Below the pieces are notes generated by a model. That model worked only from the letters and a program-made list of their open reading frames with translations. It ran no database searches and had not been told where the DNA came from. Of a stretch of 64,000 nucleotides of DNA, positions 19,830 through 28,761 are shown piece after piece. The stretch is from positions 2,914,001 to 2,978,000 of the forward strand of contig NZ_CP122961.1 in assembly GCF_029854215.1 (NCBI RefSeq). Direction: 5' to 3'. Every line of letters begins with the position of its first letter. Positions within the stretch are counted from its first letter, which is position 1. This DNA is from Halomonas alkaliantarctica. GTDB taxonomy: Bacteria > Pseudomonadota > Gammaproteobacteria > Pseudomonadales > Halomonadaceae. Made by a program: the position numbers and the translations under genes.

Positions 19830-20729
19830 ATGAGCGAAGACCGATCGAGCAACCCCAATCAAAAATCCTGGCTCGAGAAAATCTTTGGCGCCCTTTCCGG
19901 AGACAATGACGAACCCAGCTCACGCGATGAGCTGATGACGTTTTTACGCCATACCGCAGGGAAGTTAAAGCTGGATCAAGACGCTATTATGATCATTGAA
20001 GGCGCACTTGAGATCAGCGATCAGCAGGTTCGTGAAGTGCTGATACCCCGCTCCCAGGTCTCAGCCATCGCCCTGGATCAAACCAGCGACGGCTACCTAC
20101 CGCTGATCCAGGAAACCGGCCACTCCCGATACCCGGTGATTGGCGAAAACCTGGATGACGTAAAAGGCATTCTACTGGTAAAAGATTTACTTCCCCTCCT
20201 CTCCCAGACCCAGGCCCAGCGCGATGCGTTCAAATTAGATGACATTTTGCGCCCCGCGATGTTTATCCCCGAATCAAAACGCCTTAACAGCCTGCTTAAA
20301 GAGTTTCGGGATACCCACAATCACATGGCGGTGGTGGTGGATGAATACGGCGGCACCGCAGGCATCATCACCATCGAAGATATTCTTGAGCAGATCGTCG
20401 GCGATATCGAAGATGAGCACGATACCGATGAAGAGGACGATATCCGCGAAATAGAGAATGGCCGCTACGCCATTCGAGCACTGACGCCTATCGAAGACTT
20501 CAACGAACGCTTTGACACCGAGTTCTCTGACGATGAGTTCGATACCGTTGGCGGCCTGGTGATGCAGCAGTTTGGCCATCTACCGCGGCGTGGTGAACAC
20601 ACCATTCTGGGCGGCTGGCGGTTTGTGATTCTCAATGCCGACACGCGGCGCATTCGTCTACTCGAAGCCTACCGCGACACGCGTCGCGATGACGAAGAGG
20701 ACGATGATCAGGAGAACAAGCCAGACTAA
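19830..20729 (+). CDS. ybeX: CBS-pair and CorC/HlyC domain protein YbeX
   Basis: YbeX (CorC) is linked to magnesium/cobalt efflux and to ribosome metabolism. The 299-residue cytosolic protein has two CBS domains (about residues 65-185, including VREVLIPRSQVSAIALD and MAVVVDEYGGTAGIITIEDI). A CorC_HlyC domain follows (RYAIRALTPIEDFNERFDTEF). The tail is very acidic. It lies between ybeY and lnt, separated from ybeY by about 165 bp, so it may have its own promoter. The transport function assigned to this family remains debated. Confidence 0.94.
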   Translation: MSEDRSSNPNQKSWLEKIFGALSGDNDEPSSRDELMTFLRHTAGKLKLDQDAIMIIEGALEISDQQVREVLIPRSQVSAIALDQTSDGYLPLIQETGHSRYPVIGENLDDVKGILLVKDLLPLLSQTQAQRDAFKLDDILRPAMFIPESKRLNSLLKEFRDTHNHMAVVVDEYGGTAGIITIEDILEQIVGDIEDEHDTDEEDDIREIENGRYAIRALTPIEDFNERFDTEFSDDEFDTVGGLVMQQFGHLPRRGEHTILGGWRFVILNADTRRIRLLEAYRDTRRDDEEDDDQENKPD

Positions 20730-20792
20730 GCGCTTGTTGTCACGCTGCTCGCTATCCACTCCCTCGCACTTTACCGTAGATAGGTTATCGCT

Positions 20793-22274
20793 ATGGGTTT
20801 ACACCCCGCGTTTTTGTTACAGCTGCTTGCCGCACTGGTGGCGGGCGGTTTCACCACCCTAACGGCTTCCCCTTTTGAGCTTTGGTGGCTGGGCCCGGTG
20901 GCAATTGGTTTGCTCTATGTGGGCCTGCACACCCTAACCCCCGCCCAGGCGGCTCTGAAAGGCTGGTTGTACGGTGTGGCACTGTTCGCCAGTGGCACCT
21001 CCTGGGTGTATGTCTCTATCCACGACTATGGCTACACTGGTGTACCGCTAGCCGTTTTCCTAACCACGCTGTTCGTGACGATTCTGGCGCTGTTTTTTGC
21101 CGGCACCTTCTGGCTCTACCGGCGCTTCACCTCCGCCCGCCTCGCGTTTATCAGCTTTGCAGGCGCCTGGGTGCTGGGCGAGGTACTGCGCACCTACCTG
21201 TTTACCGGCTTTCCCTGGCTGCTGCTGGGCTCTGGCTACGTCGACTCGCCGCTGGCTTCCTGGGCGCCCGTTGGCGGCGTCTACCTGCTCTCGCTGCTAG
21301 TCGCGCTTAGCGGTGCGCTTGGCGCTGAACTTCTGCTGCGCCGTCAGTGGTGGTCGCTTGCCCCACTCGCGGCCATTTGGTTAATTCCGTTGGCGCTGCC
21401 CCAGCAGTGGACTACCCCAGCCGACGAGCCTACGCGCGTAGCCCTGCTACAGGGCAATCTGCCACAGCTGTTGAAGTGGACGCCCGAAGGGCAGCGCACG
21501 GCGGCAAATACCTATAGCGAACTCACCCGCGAAGTCGCCGATGAGGTTGACTTGATCATCTGGCCAGAAACCGCCCTGCCGATGTTGGAGACCCAGGCAC
21601 GGCCGGTACTGGAGCGGGTGCAAGCGAACCTACCCCCCGACGTTGCCTTGGTTACCGGTATCGTTCAGCGCGACGAACAGGAGCGCTACTTCAATAGCGT
21701 GATTGGCGTCGGCGACGTAGAGGGCAGCTACCAGAAAGAGCACTTGGTGCCTTTTGGTGAGTACCTGCCGCTGGAGAGTATACTCCGCGGGGCGATTGAT
21801 TTTTTTGATCTGCCCATGTCGACTTTTACTAAAGGTGAGTATGAGCAAACACCGATGCAGGCCGCCGGGATTAATATTGGCAATGCAATCTGCTATGAGA
21901 TTATTTACCCGCAGCTAGTCGCCCGCCGCGCCCAAGACAGCGGTGTCATTATGACGGTATCTAACGACACCTGGTTTGGCGCCTCAATTGGCCCCCACCA
22001 GCACCTGCAAATGGCACGCCTACGCGCGTTAGAGAATGGACGCTATGTGGTTCGCGCCACCAGCAATGGCATTACCGCTATTATCGATTCCAATGGGCGC
22101 ATTGTTGAACGCGCGCCGCAGTTCGAGACAACCACGCTCACCGGTGAGTTTTACGCCATGGAGGGTTTAACACCTTTCACCCGTTTGGGTAGCTGGCCAG
22201 CTTGGCTGCTAGCAGGCTTGATGCTCTTGCCCGGCGTGCTGACAGCAAGAGCCACACGCCAAGCGCGAAGTTGA
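20793..22274 (+). CDS. lnt: Apolipoprotein N-acyltransferase
   Basis: Lnt transfers the third acyl chain to the N-terminal Cys of lipoproteins in the inner membrane. The 493-residue protein has about six N-terminal membrane segments and a periplasmic nitrilase-type domain. The catalytic triad is visible: Glu259 (WPETALPM), Lys315 (KEHLVPFGEYLP) and Cys367 (NAICYEIIYP). A final membrane helix follows. It closes the ybe group and is followed by a strong bidirectional terminator. Its product acts on lipoproteins such as LolB and the TPR protein encoded here. Confidence 0.97.
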   Translation: MGLHPAFLLQLLAALVAGGFTTLTASPFELWWLGPVAIGLLYVGLHTLTPAQAALKGWLYGVALFASGTSWVYVSIHDYGYTGVPLAVFLTTLFVTILALFFAGTFWLYRRFTSARLAFISFAGAWVLGEVLRTYLFTGFPWLLLGSGYVDSPLASWAPVGGVYLLSLLVALSGALGAELLLRRQWWSLAPLAAIWLIPLALPQQWTTPADEPTRVALLQGNLPQLLKWTPEGQRTAANTYSELTREVADEVDLIIWPETALPMLETQARPVLERVQANLPPDVALVTGIVQRDEQERYFNSVIGVGDVEGSYQKEHLVPFGEYLPLESILRGAIDFFDLPMSTFTKGEYEQTPMQAAGINIGNAICYEIIYPQLVARRAQDSGVIMTVSNDTWFGASIGPHQHLQMARLRALENGRYVVRATSNGITAIIDSNGRIVERAPQFETTTLTGEFYAMEGLTPFTRLGSWPAWLLAGLMLLPGVLTARATRQARS

Positions 22275-22304
22275 AATGCCATAGGCGCTAAAGCCGCTAG
22301 CTAG

Positions 22305-22348
22305 TAAAACGGCCCGAGTCCTGGAGAGGACTCGGGCCGTTTTGTTTT
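22305..22348. terminator. Bidirectional Rho-independent terminator between lnt and the alcohol dehydrogenase gene
   Basis: A 16-bp-class stem AAAACGGCCCGAGTCC / GGACTCGGGCCGTTTT with a short loop and flanking A and T runs lies between two convergent genes. Confidence 0.95.
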
Positions 22349-22403
22349 ACTCAAGATAGCTGCCTACCTAAATGGCTAGGTACGCAGCTAGTCAATCCGT
22401 TAT

Positions 22404-23465
22404 TTAGGCTGCGCTGTTTTTTAGCGTCGCCATATCAATCACGAAACGATAGCGAACATCGCCTTTTTCCATGCGCTCAAAGCCTTCGTTAATGTTGTTA
22501 ATATCGAGCATCTCAATATCACAGGTAATGCCTTGATCAGCGCACAGCTTGAGCAGCTCCTCGGTCTCTGCAATACCACCAATTAACGAACCGGCCACCA
22601 CGCGACGCTTAAAGACCAGGTTAAAGGCTTCGATGGCTGGCTCAATGGGCTCCAGCAAGCCAACGATGATGTGAGTACCGTCATACTTCAGCGACGTTAG
22701 GTAAGGGTTTAGATCGTGCTGTACGGGCACGGTGTCGAGCATGAAGTCGAAGGTTTCAGCCACCGCATCCATTTGTGCCTGGTCGCTCGAAACCACCACG
22801 TGGTCAGCGCCGTTACGTTTCGCTTCTTCAACCTTGGCGTCGGAACGGGTGAACACCGTGACTTCAGCGCCCAGCGCTTTGGCCAGTTTAACGCCCATGT
22901 GGCCTAAGCCCCCCATACCGATCACACCGACTTTATGGCCTTTGCCAACGCCGTGATGCTTGAGCGGCGAATAAGTCGTCACACCGGCGCAGAGAATCGG
23001 CGCTGCAGAGGCTAAATCAATACCATCGGGCATCTGCAGCACGAAGTGCTCGCTCACCACGATGGAGTCAGAGTAACCACCCTGGGTCATGGTGCCATCC
23101 TGGCGATCTTCGCCGCCGTAAGTCATGGTAAAGCCTTCCAGGCAGTACTGCTCCACGCCATCTTTACAGGCGGCGCAGGTACGGCATGAATCCACCATGC
23201 AGCCAACCCCCACCAGGTCACCTGCTTTAAAACGCGAAACTTTATCGCCCACAGAGGTCACACGGCCGACAATCTCATGGCCGGGGACGAGAGGGTACTG
23301 GCTCATGCCCCAGTCATTGCGGGCAAAGTGAAGATCGCTGTGGCAGACACCGCAATAGAGAATTTCGATGGCGACGTCATCGGGGCGCGGCTGGCGACGA
23401 TCAAAAGTAAACGGGGCTAATGGCTTATCGTTAGCAAATGCGGCGTAAGATAATGCTTGGCTCAT
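22404..23465 (-). CDS. Zinc-dependent NAD(P) alcohol/aldehyde dehydrogenase (YahK-like)
   Basis: A medium-chain dehydrogenase of 353 residues, similar to YahK and cinnamyl-alcohol-type aldehyde reductases, which mostly reduce aldehydes with NADPH. Catalytic zinc ligands are in CGVCHSDLHFARNDWG and GHEIVGRV. The structural zinc Cys cluster is CRTCAACKDGVEQYC. The Rossmann loop is GVIGMGGLGHMGVKLA. It diverges from the AraC-type gene at 23685, which may control it; AraC regulators next to YahK/YqhD-type reductases often respond to aldehydes. Confidence 0.92.
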   Translation of the reverse strand: MSQALSYAAFANDKPLAPFTFDRRQPRPDDVAIEILYCGVCHSDLHFARNDWGMSQYPLVPGHEIVGRVTSVGDKVSRFKAGDLVGVGCMVDSCRTCAACKDGVEQYCLEGFTMTYGGEDRQDGTMTQGGYSDSIVVSEHFVLQMPDGIDLASAAPILCAGVTTYSPLKHHGVGKGHKVGVIGMGGLGHMGVKLAKALGAEVTVFTRSDAKVEEAKRNGADHVVVSSDQAQMDAVAETFDFMLDTVPVQHDLNPYLTSLKYDGTHIIVGLLEPIEPAIEAFNLVFKRRVVAGSLIGGIAETEELLKLCADQGITCDIEMLDINNINEGFERMEKGDVRYRFVIDMATLKNSAA

Positions 23466-23684
23466 CGGTGAAACTCCTTATCAGCAAAAGACTGCCCTAT
23501 AAATCAGCAGACATTTCCCCGCGGGCGAGGTATGCCAACAGTATTTACCTAATCAGTGGTGATAGCGATGAACGAAGCTACGTCATTTTTGCCAAATACT
23601 CCGATACCACGTAATAAAATAACAAAAATATGCTATAAATCGTTATGATTATACAAAAGCCACCAGAAACCAGAGGGAACGACC

Positions 23685-24578
23685 ATGGCCTCAACCGCTC
23701 AGGCTGGCAATGCGCTGACTGCTGTTATCGCCCCTCTCATTAAGCGTGACGGTATCAGTGAAACCCCGCTGCCGGGCGTGTCGTTACTTTGTTTAAGCCG
23801 CCACCAGGTACGCACACCGCTACTCTATGAGCCGAGCCTGACCATCATTGCCCAGGGGCGCAAAATGGGTTATCTGGGTGATCGCGAAATTTATTACGAC
23901 CCCGGTCACTATTTAGTCCAAACGCTACCACTGCCCTTTGAATGTGAAACCTACGGCTCACCAGAAGCCCCGTTGCTGGGCATATCGGTACGCCTGGATC
24001 CGGCGCTGTTAAGCGAGATGGTGACGGCCATGGGCGATATCGGTCAGCACGTCCAGGCACCCCTTCCCATGGCCTCGGTGGCCATGACAGAGGGCATGCA
24101 GGAGGCCGTACTGCGCTTAGCACGCACGCTAAACATAGCGATAGAGCGCAGCACCATGGGCACGGCGCGCATTCGCGATGTGGTATTTGAAGCACTAAAG
24201 GGGGAACAGGGACCCGCCTTACGGGCGCTGGTACTGGGGCATGGCAACTATTCACGCATTGTGCAGGTGCTCTCTAAGCTCCACACCCATTTTGCCGACG
24301 ACTTTAGCGTGGAGCAGTTGGCATCGCAGGCCCATATGAGCCCTTCGACGTTTCACCAGCACTTTAAGCAAATTACCCGCTCATCACCGGCCCAGTACTT
24401 AAAGCGGCTGCGCCTAATCAAAGCGCAGCAATTACTACTGCAGGATAACCACAACGTTAATCAGGCAGCTGCGGCGGTGGGTTACCGCAGCGTGCCTCAG
24501 TTTAGCCGCGACTATAAGCGCTACTTTGGCGAGCCCCCGCTTCAGCATCGCCGTCAAGAGCAGGCGTTAAGCGCTTAA
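23685..24578 (+). CDS. AraC family transcriptional regulator
   Basis: A 297-residue regulator with an N-terminal AraC_N-type sensor domain (about residues 25-185; SLTIIAQGRKMGYLGDREIYYDPG) and a C-terminal double helix-turn-helix (about 195-290; FSVEQLASQAHMSPSTFHQHFKQ and NVNQAAAAVGYRSVPQFSRDYKR). It has a GAGGGAAC ribosome-binding site. It is divergent from the YahK-like dehydrogenase, the most likely target, over a 219-bp AT-rich spacer. The inducer is unknown. Confidence 0.93.
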   Translation: MASTAQAGNALTAVIAPLIKRDGISETPLPGVSLLCLSRHQVRTPLLYEPSLTIIAQGRKMGYLGDREIYYDPGHYLVQTLPLPFECETYGSPEAPLLGISVRLDPALLSEMVTAMGDIGQHVQAPLPMASVAMTEGMQEAVLRLARTLNIAIERSTMGTARIRDVVFEALKGEQGPALRALVLGHGNYSRIVQVLSKLHTHFADDFSVEQLASQAHMSPSTFHQHFKQITRSSPAQYLKRLRLIKAQQLLLQDNHNVNQAAAAVGYRSVPQFSRDYKRYFGEPPLQHRRQEQALSA

Positions 24579-24599
24579 AACGAGATTTAATGCAGGGCT

Positions 24600-25025
24600 T
24601 TACTTGGCAAAAATCTGACTCATATCTTTAAACGCCTTAAACTCCAGGGCATTTCCGCAGGGGTCGAGCAGAAACATGGTGGCCTGCTCACCTACTTCGC
24701 CTTTAAACCGAACGTAGGGCTCGATCACAAACTGCGTATCCCGCGCTTTCAAGCGCTCGGCCAAGGCTTCCCACTCGTCCCACGCCAATATTACGCCAAA
24801 GTGCGGCACCGGGACGTTGTGGCCATCTACCGGATTAGTGTGGGCGCTCTCTTGCCCCTGTGTTTTGGGCTGCTCATGAATGACCAGTTGGTGGCCAAAG
24901 AAATTAAAGTCGACCCACTGCTCGCTGGAACGCCCCTCTTCCAGGCCAAACACATCGTTATAAAACGCCCGTGCCAGCGCTACATCGTATACGGGAATCG
25001 CCAGATGGAAGGGTGAAAGGCTCAT
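24600..25025 (-). CDS. VOC family (glyoxalase/dioxygenase fold) protein
   Basis: A 141-residue protein starting MSLSPFHLAIPVYDVALARA, with betaalphabetabetabeta vicinal-oxygen-chelate repeats. Likely metal ligands are His in PFHLAI, His in PVPHFGVIL and Glu in GNALEFKAF. I chose ATG 25025 because GGAG is eight bases upstream. Substrate unknown; members include glyoxalases, dioxygenases and resistance proteins. It diverges from a LysR-type gene, which may regulate it. Confidence 0.85.
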   Translation of the reverse strand: MSLSPFHLAIPVYDVALARAFYNDVFGLEEGRSSEQWVDFNFFGHQLVIHEQPKTQGQESAHTNPVDGHNVPVPHFGVILAWDEWEALAERLKARDTQFVIEPYVRFKGEVGEQATMFLLDPCGNALEFKAFKDMSQIFAK

Positions 25026-25159
25026 GGTCATTCTCCACATTATTGGGTTTTATAAAGGTTAGCGGGCACTTTATGTAGCCCTACTGTATTCATCTTAGGG
25101 CCGCTCATGGGAAAATAAAATCAATAACTATTTAGCTGATTCACAAAAAGGATTGATCA

Positions 25160-26044
25160 ATGATCCGCGAGCTAAAAACGCTGATTGCGGTCGCACAGGA
25201 AGGCACCTTTGCCGCAGCGGGCAGCAAAATCGGCCTGACTCAAGCGGCGGTCAGCGCACAAATGAAACGTCTCGAGGAAGCGTTGGGTATCCAGCTGTTT
25301 GAGCGTAAAGGGCGTGCCGCTATATTGACCCTGCGTGGTCAGGAAACATTAAAGCAAGCCCATGCCCTGCTAACCCTCTACAGCACGCTGGGTGCTGCGA
25401 CAGCGGGCCAACCAGCCACTCAACGGGTCACCATTGGGGCCATCGCTTCTATACAGCGCTCGCTACTGCCCGATGCGCTGGCTCGCTTTCATCACACCTA
25501 TAGCGAATGCCACACCCGCGTGGTACCGGGGCTCTCCATGGAGCTGATGAATCAAGTCGACGCGGGTGAACTGGATATGGCGGTGATTATTCGCCCGCCC
25601 TTTTCACTACACAGCGATTTGCGCTGGGCGCCCCTTGCCCACGAGCCATTTCGGTTAATCGTGCCGCGCCATATTGAGGGCGACCAGTGGCGGGAGCTGA
25701 TTGCCCGCCAGCCGTTTGTTCGCTATGACCGCGCCTCTTTTGGGGGACGCCAAGTCGATCGTTTCCTACGCGACAACCACTGCAACGTGCGTGAAGTATG
25801 CGAAGTCGATGAACTGGAGGCCATCGTCAAACTGGTCGCCAAAGGGGTAGGCGTTGCCCTGGTACCCCAGGCGACTGCACAGCAACGCTGGCCAGCGGGA
25901 GTACGGGCGATTGATTTAGGTGGGCGCACCTTTCACCGCGACATCGGGCTGATTCATCCCACTAGCGGCCATTTAAGCGAACCCGCTAAAGCGCTTGCCC
26001 AGTTGATTGGCGAAATCGCCCATCGCCCTGATAATGGCACCTAA
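25160..26044 (+). CDS. LysR family transcriptional regulator
   Basis: A 294-residue LTTR with N-terminal winged helix (LIAVAQEGTFAAAGSKIGLTQAAVSAQMKRLEEALG) and a type-2 periplasmic-binding effector domain from about residue 88. It is divergent from the VOC gene. Its TAA stop is the first triplet of a 7-bp tandem repeat (26042-26069) that runs into the spacer before the next gene. Effector and targets unknown. Confidence 0.93.
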   Translation: MIRELKTLIAVAQEGTFAAAGSKIGLTQAAVSAQMKRLEEALGIQLFERKGRAAILTLRGQETLKQAHALLTLYSTLGAATAGQPATQRVTIGAIASIQRSLLPDALARFHHTYSECHTRVVPGLSMELMNQVDAGELDMAVIIRPPFSLHSDLRWAPLAHEPFRLIVPRHIEGDQWRELIARQPFVRYDRASFGGRQVDRFLRDNHCNVREVCEVDELEAIVKLVAKGVGVALVPQATAQQRWPAGVRAIDLGGRTFHRDIGLIHPTSGHLSEPAKALAQLIGEIAHRPDNGT

Positions 26045-26069
26045 GGTGTAAGGTTTAAGGTTTAAGATA
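26042..26069 (+). repeat. 7-bp tandem repeat, four units, starting at a stop codon
   Basis: The units TAAGGTG, TAAGGTT, TAAGGTT and TAAGATA begin exactly with the LysR gene's TAA stop at 26042. The array lies just before the ribosome-binding site of the DUF3820 gene. Confidence 0.85.
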
Positions 26070-26083
26070 AAAGGAGTCAATGC

Positions 26084-26317
26084 ATGAAACCAGAGGATCT
26101 GGAAAAACTAGTGACGCGCACCATGCCCTTTGGGAAGTATGAAGGCCGCCTTATAGCGGATCTTCCAGGCCCCTATTTAAACTGGTTTGCCCGGGAAGGG
26201 TTTCCTTCAAGCGAGATAGGCCAGTTACTGCATTTGATGCATGAAATTGATCACAATGGGCTTGGCCCACTGCTTGACCCGCTGCGAAAAACGCCTAGCC
26301 AGCGTGGCGAAACTTAA
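26084..26317 (+). CDS. DUF3820 family small protein
   Basis: A 77-residue protein with the family pattern MPFGKYEGRLIADLPGPYLNWFAREGFP. DUF3820 proteins are small, cytosolic and of uncertain function; some are annotated as quorum-regulated virulence factors, and a link to nucleases has been suggested because of the FGKYKG-type motif. AAAGGAG precedes the ATG. The gene is convergent and overlaps by four bases with the next gene on the minus strand. Confidence 0.85.
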   Translation: MKPEDLEKLVTRTMPFGKYEGRLIADLPGPYLNWFAREGFPSSEIGQLLHLMHEIDHNGLGPLLDPLRKTPSQRGET

Positions 26318-26733
26318 GGCTGAGCATTTTTATCAGCGCTCTCACGCTCGTCAAGCGCACGCTGAAGCTCAGCGCGATATACCGCCTCGTGCTGCGCGGT
26401 ATCCGCAGGAAAGCGGCCTAAGGCGACGGCTAGTTCAAAAAAGCCAGCCGCGGGTAAACCATCGCCCCGGCGGCTGACCACCAGTGCGGCGATAAAAGGC
26501 CTCTGCTGTGCGGCGTCTTCGCGCATTAACTGCTCTAACGCCTGGGTGACTTGGGCGATGGTACGGGGAGGAGTAAGCGATAGTTCGCTAGCCACCTGCT
26601 GATAAGTCATTGGCACGGCTTCCAGAGGTGCGCTGAGCAGTAGCTGGCGAAGAGCGACTACATTATCGCTCATATATACGTTATCGGTCATATACATCCT
26701 ATCGTCAGAGTTGAATACGTGCACATTGTTCAT
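26314..26733 (-). CDS. Conserved hypothetical protein with a winged-helix-like N-terminus
   Basis: A protein of up to 139 residues that I do not recognise by name. After a short N-terminal segment comes PMTYQQVASELSLTPPRTIAQVTQALEQLMRED, which reads like a helix-turn-helix. A conserved-looking core follows, RPFIAALVVSRRGDGLPAAGFFELAVALGRF. There are several possible starts; AGGA sits best before an internal ATG at 26691 (MTDNVYMSDN). Around it, an imperfect 18-bp direct repeat gives MYMTDNVYMSDN. It is convergent with the DUF3820 gene. Confidence 0.65.
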   Translation of the reverse strand: MNNVHVFNSDDRMYMTDNVYMSDNVVALRQLLLSAPLEAVPMTYQQVASELSLTPPRTIAQVTQALEQLMREDAAQQRPFIAALVVSRRGDGLPAAGFFELAVALGRFPADTAQHEAVYRAELQRALDERESADKNAQP

Positions 26734-26800
26734 TGATGCATGGCTTGTGCTAACAAGTACTTAAGCTAAGAATAGCGAAACGCTGCAATAAGGAGAGAAC

Positions 26801-27568
26801 ATGGTAACGCGACTAACGACGGCGCGTCCTAGAGGTGGCCGCTGGCCAAACGTGCTGGCCGGCTTAGCTATTCTGCTGATAGCGGCGGCGGCACTGATGA
26901 TGGCGGGCGCAGGACCTGCTTATCGAGGCGAGTTTATTAGTCTAGGCGAGGCGTTTAATTTATTGCGCAACGGCGTTTATGCCGCCGGTGGGGCGATAGC
27001 AGTGAGTATTATCGCACTGCTTTTTAGCATGCTGACTCGCCGTTCCACGCCAGCCTTAATGGCTGCGCTGGTCATCGTCGCCGCTGCAGCACTGCTTTAC
27101 ATACCGTGGCAGCATTGGCAGCGAGCCCAACAAGCGCCAGCCATTCACGATATCACTACCGATACGCAGAACCCACCTGCCTTTGAAGCGTTAGCACACG
27201 CACGGGAAGCTGCACCTAATGCGGTTGACTACCCGGGTGAGGCCACCGCTCAGCAACAGCAAGCTGCCTACCCTTATATCAAGCCGCTGGTTTTGGACGA
27301 AGCCCCACAAACGGTACTCGCCGCCGCACAAGCAGAGGCCGAAGAGGCTGGCTGGCGCATTGCTCGAATTACCGACAATCGCATAGAAGCCACCGCGACC
27401 ACGCGCTGGTTTGGCTTTGAGGATGATGTGGTCATTCGCTTAACCGAGATTGAAAACGGTGTGCAGGTGGATATGCGATCAGCGTCACGTTTGGGAGCAA
27501 GCGACGTTGGCACCAATGCAGCGCGTATCGAGCAATTTTTAACGGCGTTGGAAAAGCGGCTTGAGTGA
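26801..27568 (+). CDS. DUF1499 domain membrane protein
   Basis: A 255-residue protein with three N-terminal hydrophobic helices (about residues 16-35, 62-82 and 86-105). A C-terminal DUF1499 domain follows (DITTDTQNPPAFEAL.. AEEAGWRIARITDNRIEATATTRWFGFEDDVVIRL). DUF1499 proteins are common membrane-associated proteins of unknown function. AAGGAGAG precedes the ATG. A single gene. Confidence 0.85.
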   Translation: MVTRLTTARPRGGRWPNVLAGLAILLIAAAALMMAGAGPAYRGEFISLGEAFNLLRNGVYAAGGAIAVSIIALLFSMLTRRSTPALMAALVIVAAAALLYIPWQHWQRAQQAPAIHDITTDTQNPPAFEALAHAREAAPNAVDYPGEATAQQQQAAYPYIKPLVLDEAPQTVLAAAQAEAEEAGWRIARITDNRIEATATTRWFGFEDDVVIRLTEIENGVQVDMRSASRLGASDVGTNAARIEQFLTALEKRLE

Positions 27569-27592
27569 TCAAGGTCACCCTACTCACTCTTA

Positions 27593-27955
27593 TTAATGCA
27601 ATGGGTCGCGTCGATTGCCGCCTTCACGCGCTAAAATTTGCTCAGCGTCCAAGGTGGCGATGGGAACCTGGTGCTGGGTAGGAATATCACCGGTCAATTG
27701 CAGCGCTTGATAACGCAGGGCACAAACGCGCAAAAAAGAAGTGAAGTTACCCAAATCGTGCCCAGCGTCGATGGATTCGTGATAAAGCCGGGTAATCATC
27801 TGGGCCGTGTTCATTCCGTCACGCCGGGCAATCTCTTCCAGAATGTGCCAGAAGTAATTTTCCATTCGCACACTGGTGACCATGCCATCAATGCGCAGCG
27901 AGTGTGTCGCGCTGCGCCACAGCTCGGGATCGGCTTGAATAAAGAGTTTACACAT
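27593..27955 (-). CDS. Ribbon-helix-helix domain protein
   Basis: A 120-residue protein whose core reads SLRIDGMVTSVRMENYFWHILEEIARRDGMNTAQMITRLYHES. This is the RHH_4 type of ribbon-helix-helix fold (short strand, two helices), suggesting DNA binding. The C-terminal helix CALRYQALQL is typical of the family. No toxin partner is adjacent, so an antitoxin role is unlikely. Function unknown. Confidence 0.8.
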   Translation of the reverse strand: MCKLFIQADPELWRSATHSLRIDGMVTSVRMENYFWHILEEIARRDGMNTAQMITRLYHESIDAGHDLGNFTSFLRVCALRYQALQLTGDIPTQHQVPIATLDAEQILAREGGNRRDPLH

Positions 27956-28080
27956 GGGTATTGTCTCTCGGCGTATTCGTATCCACTCGAATTATCAGCA
28001 TAGCGGCAATTATTGGCACAGCAAATAAGAGCGCCCAGCGGGAGCTGAGCGCAAATGTAGTTGGGTTATCGTGGTCAAGC

Positions 28081-28650
28081 TCACTTATTCAGTAGTGCCA
28101 TAAACTGCGCAAGCCAGGCAGGGTGGGCAGGCCACGCGGGAGCGGTAACCAAGTTGCCATCGGTGACTGCATCGGTCACTTCCAGGTCGGCAAAGTGACC
28201 ACCCGCAAGCTCCACTTCCGGCTGACAGGCCGGGTAAGCGGAGCACTGCTTTCCTTCCAGCACTTTTGCAGCGGCGAGTAGTTGAGCACCGTGACAAATC
28301 GCAGCCACGGGTTTGTTGGTCTCAAAGAAGTGCTGAACCATGGTTAGCACTTCTTTGTTCAAGCGAAGATATTCAGGTGCGCGGCCGCCAGGAACTACCA
28401 AGGCATCGTAATCAGCGGGATTAGTGCTGGCGAAATCGGCATTCAGTGCAAACCGGTGGCCGGGCTTTTCGGAATAGGTTTGATCTCCTTCGAAGTCATG
28501 AATCGCGGTCGCCACGGTGTCACCCGAGGCTTTCCCAGGGCAGATAGCATCCACGCGGTGGCCAACTGCCATCAGTGCCTGGAATGGCACCATGGTTTCA
28601 TAGTCTTCAGTGAAATCGCCGGTGATCATTAAAATGCGCTTGCTGCTCAT
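28081..28650 (-). CDS. DJ-1/PfpI family protein
   Basis: A 189-residue class-I glutamine-amidotransferase-like protein starting [18 protein letters not shown]. The nucleophile-elbow Cys lies in [12 protein letters not shown], and [16 protein letters not shown] precedes it, as in the PfpI/YhbO/DJ-1 group. Members act as deglycases, chaperones or peptidases; the exact role cannot be read here. Start chosen at 28650, behind a strong GAGGAG. Monocistronic. Confidence 0.88.
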   Translation of the reverse strand: MSSKRILMITGDFTEDYETMVPFQALMAVGHRVDAICPGKASGDTVATAIHDFEGDQTYSEKPGHRFALNADFASTNPADYDALVVPGGRAPEYLRLNKEVLTMVQHFFETNKPVAAICHGAQLLAAAKVLEGKQCSAYPACQPEVELAGGHFADLEVTDAVTDGNLVTAPAWPAHPAWLAQFMALLNK

Positions 28651-28761
28651 CTCAGTGCTCCTCTTATCTATCTTATGGTTATTGGTCGAGTGTTTGAGCA
28701 CACGCGGGGCGTGTAAGTTGAGACTAGCAAGCGCTTTCCGGCTACAGGTAGTAATTACTTA

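Noticed and set aside
27593..27955. Antitoxin of a toxin-antitoxin pair
   Set aside because: The ribbon-helix-helix fold is plausible but no small toxin-like gene overlaps or adjoins it.
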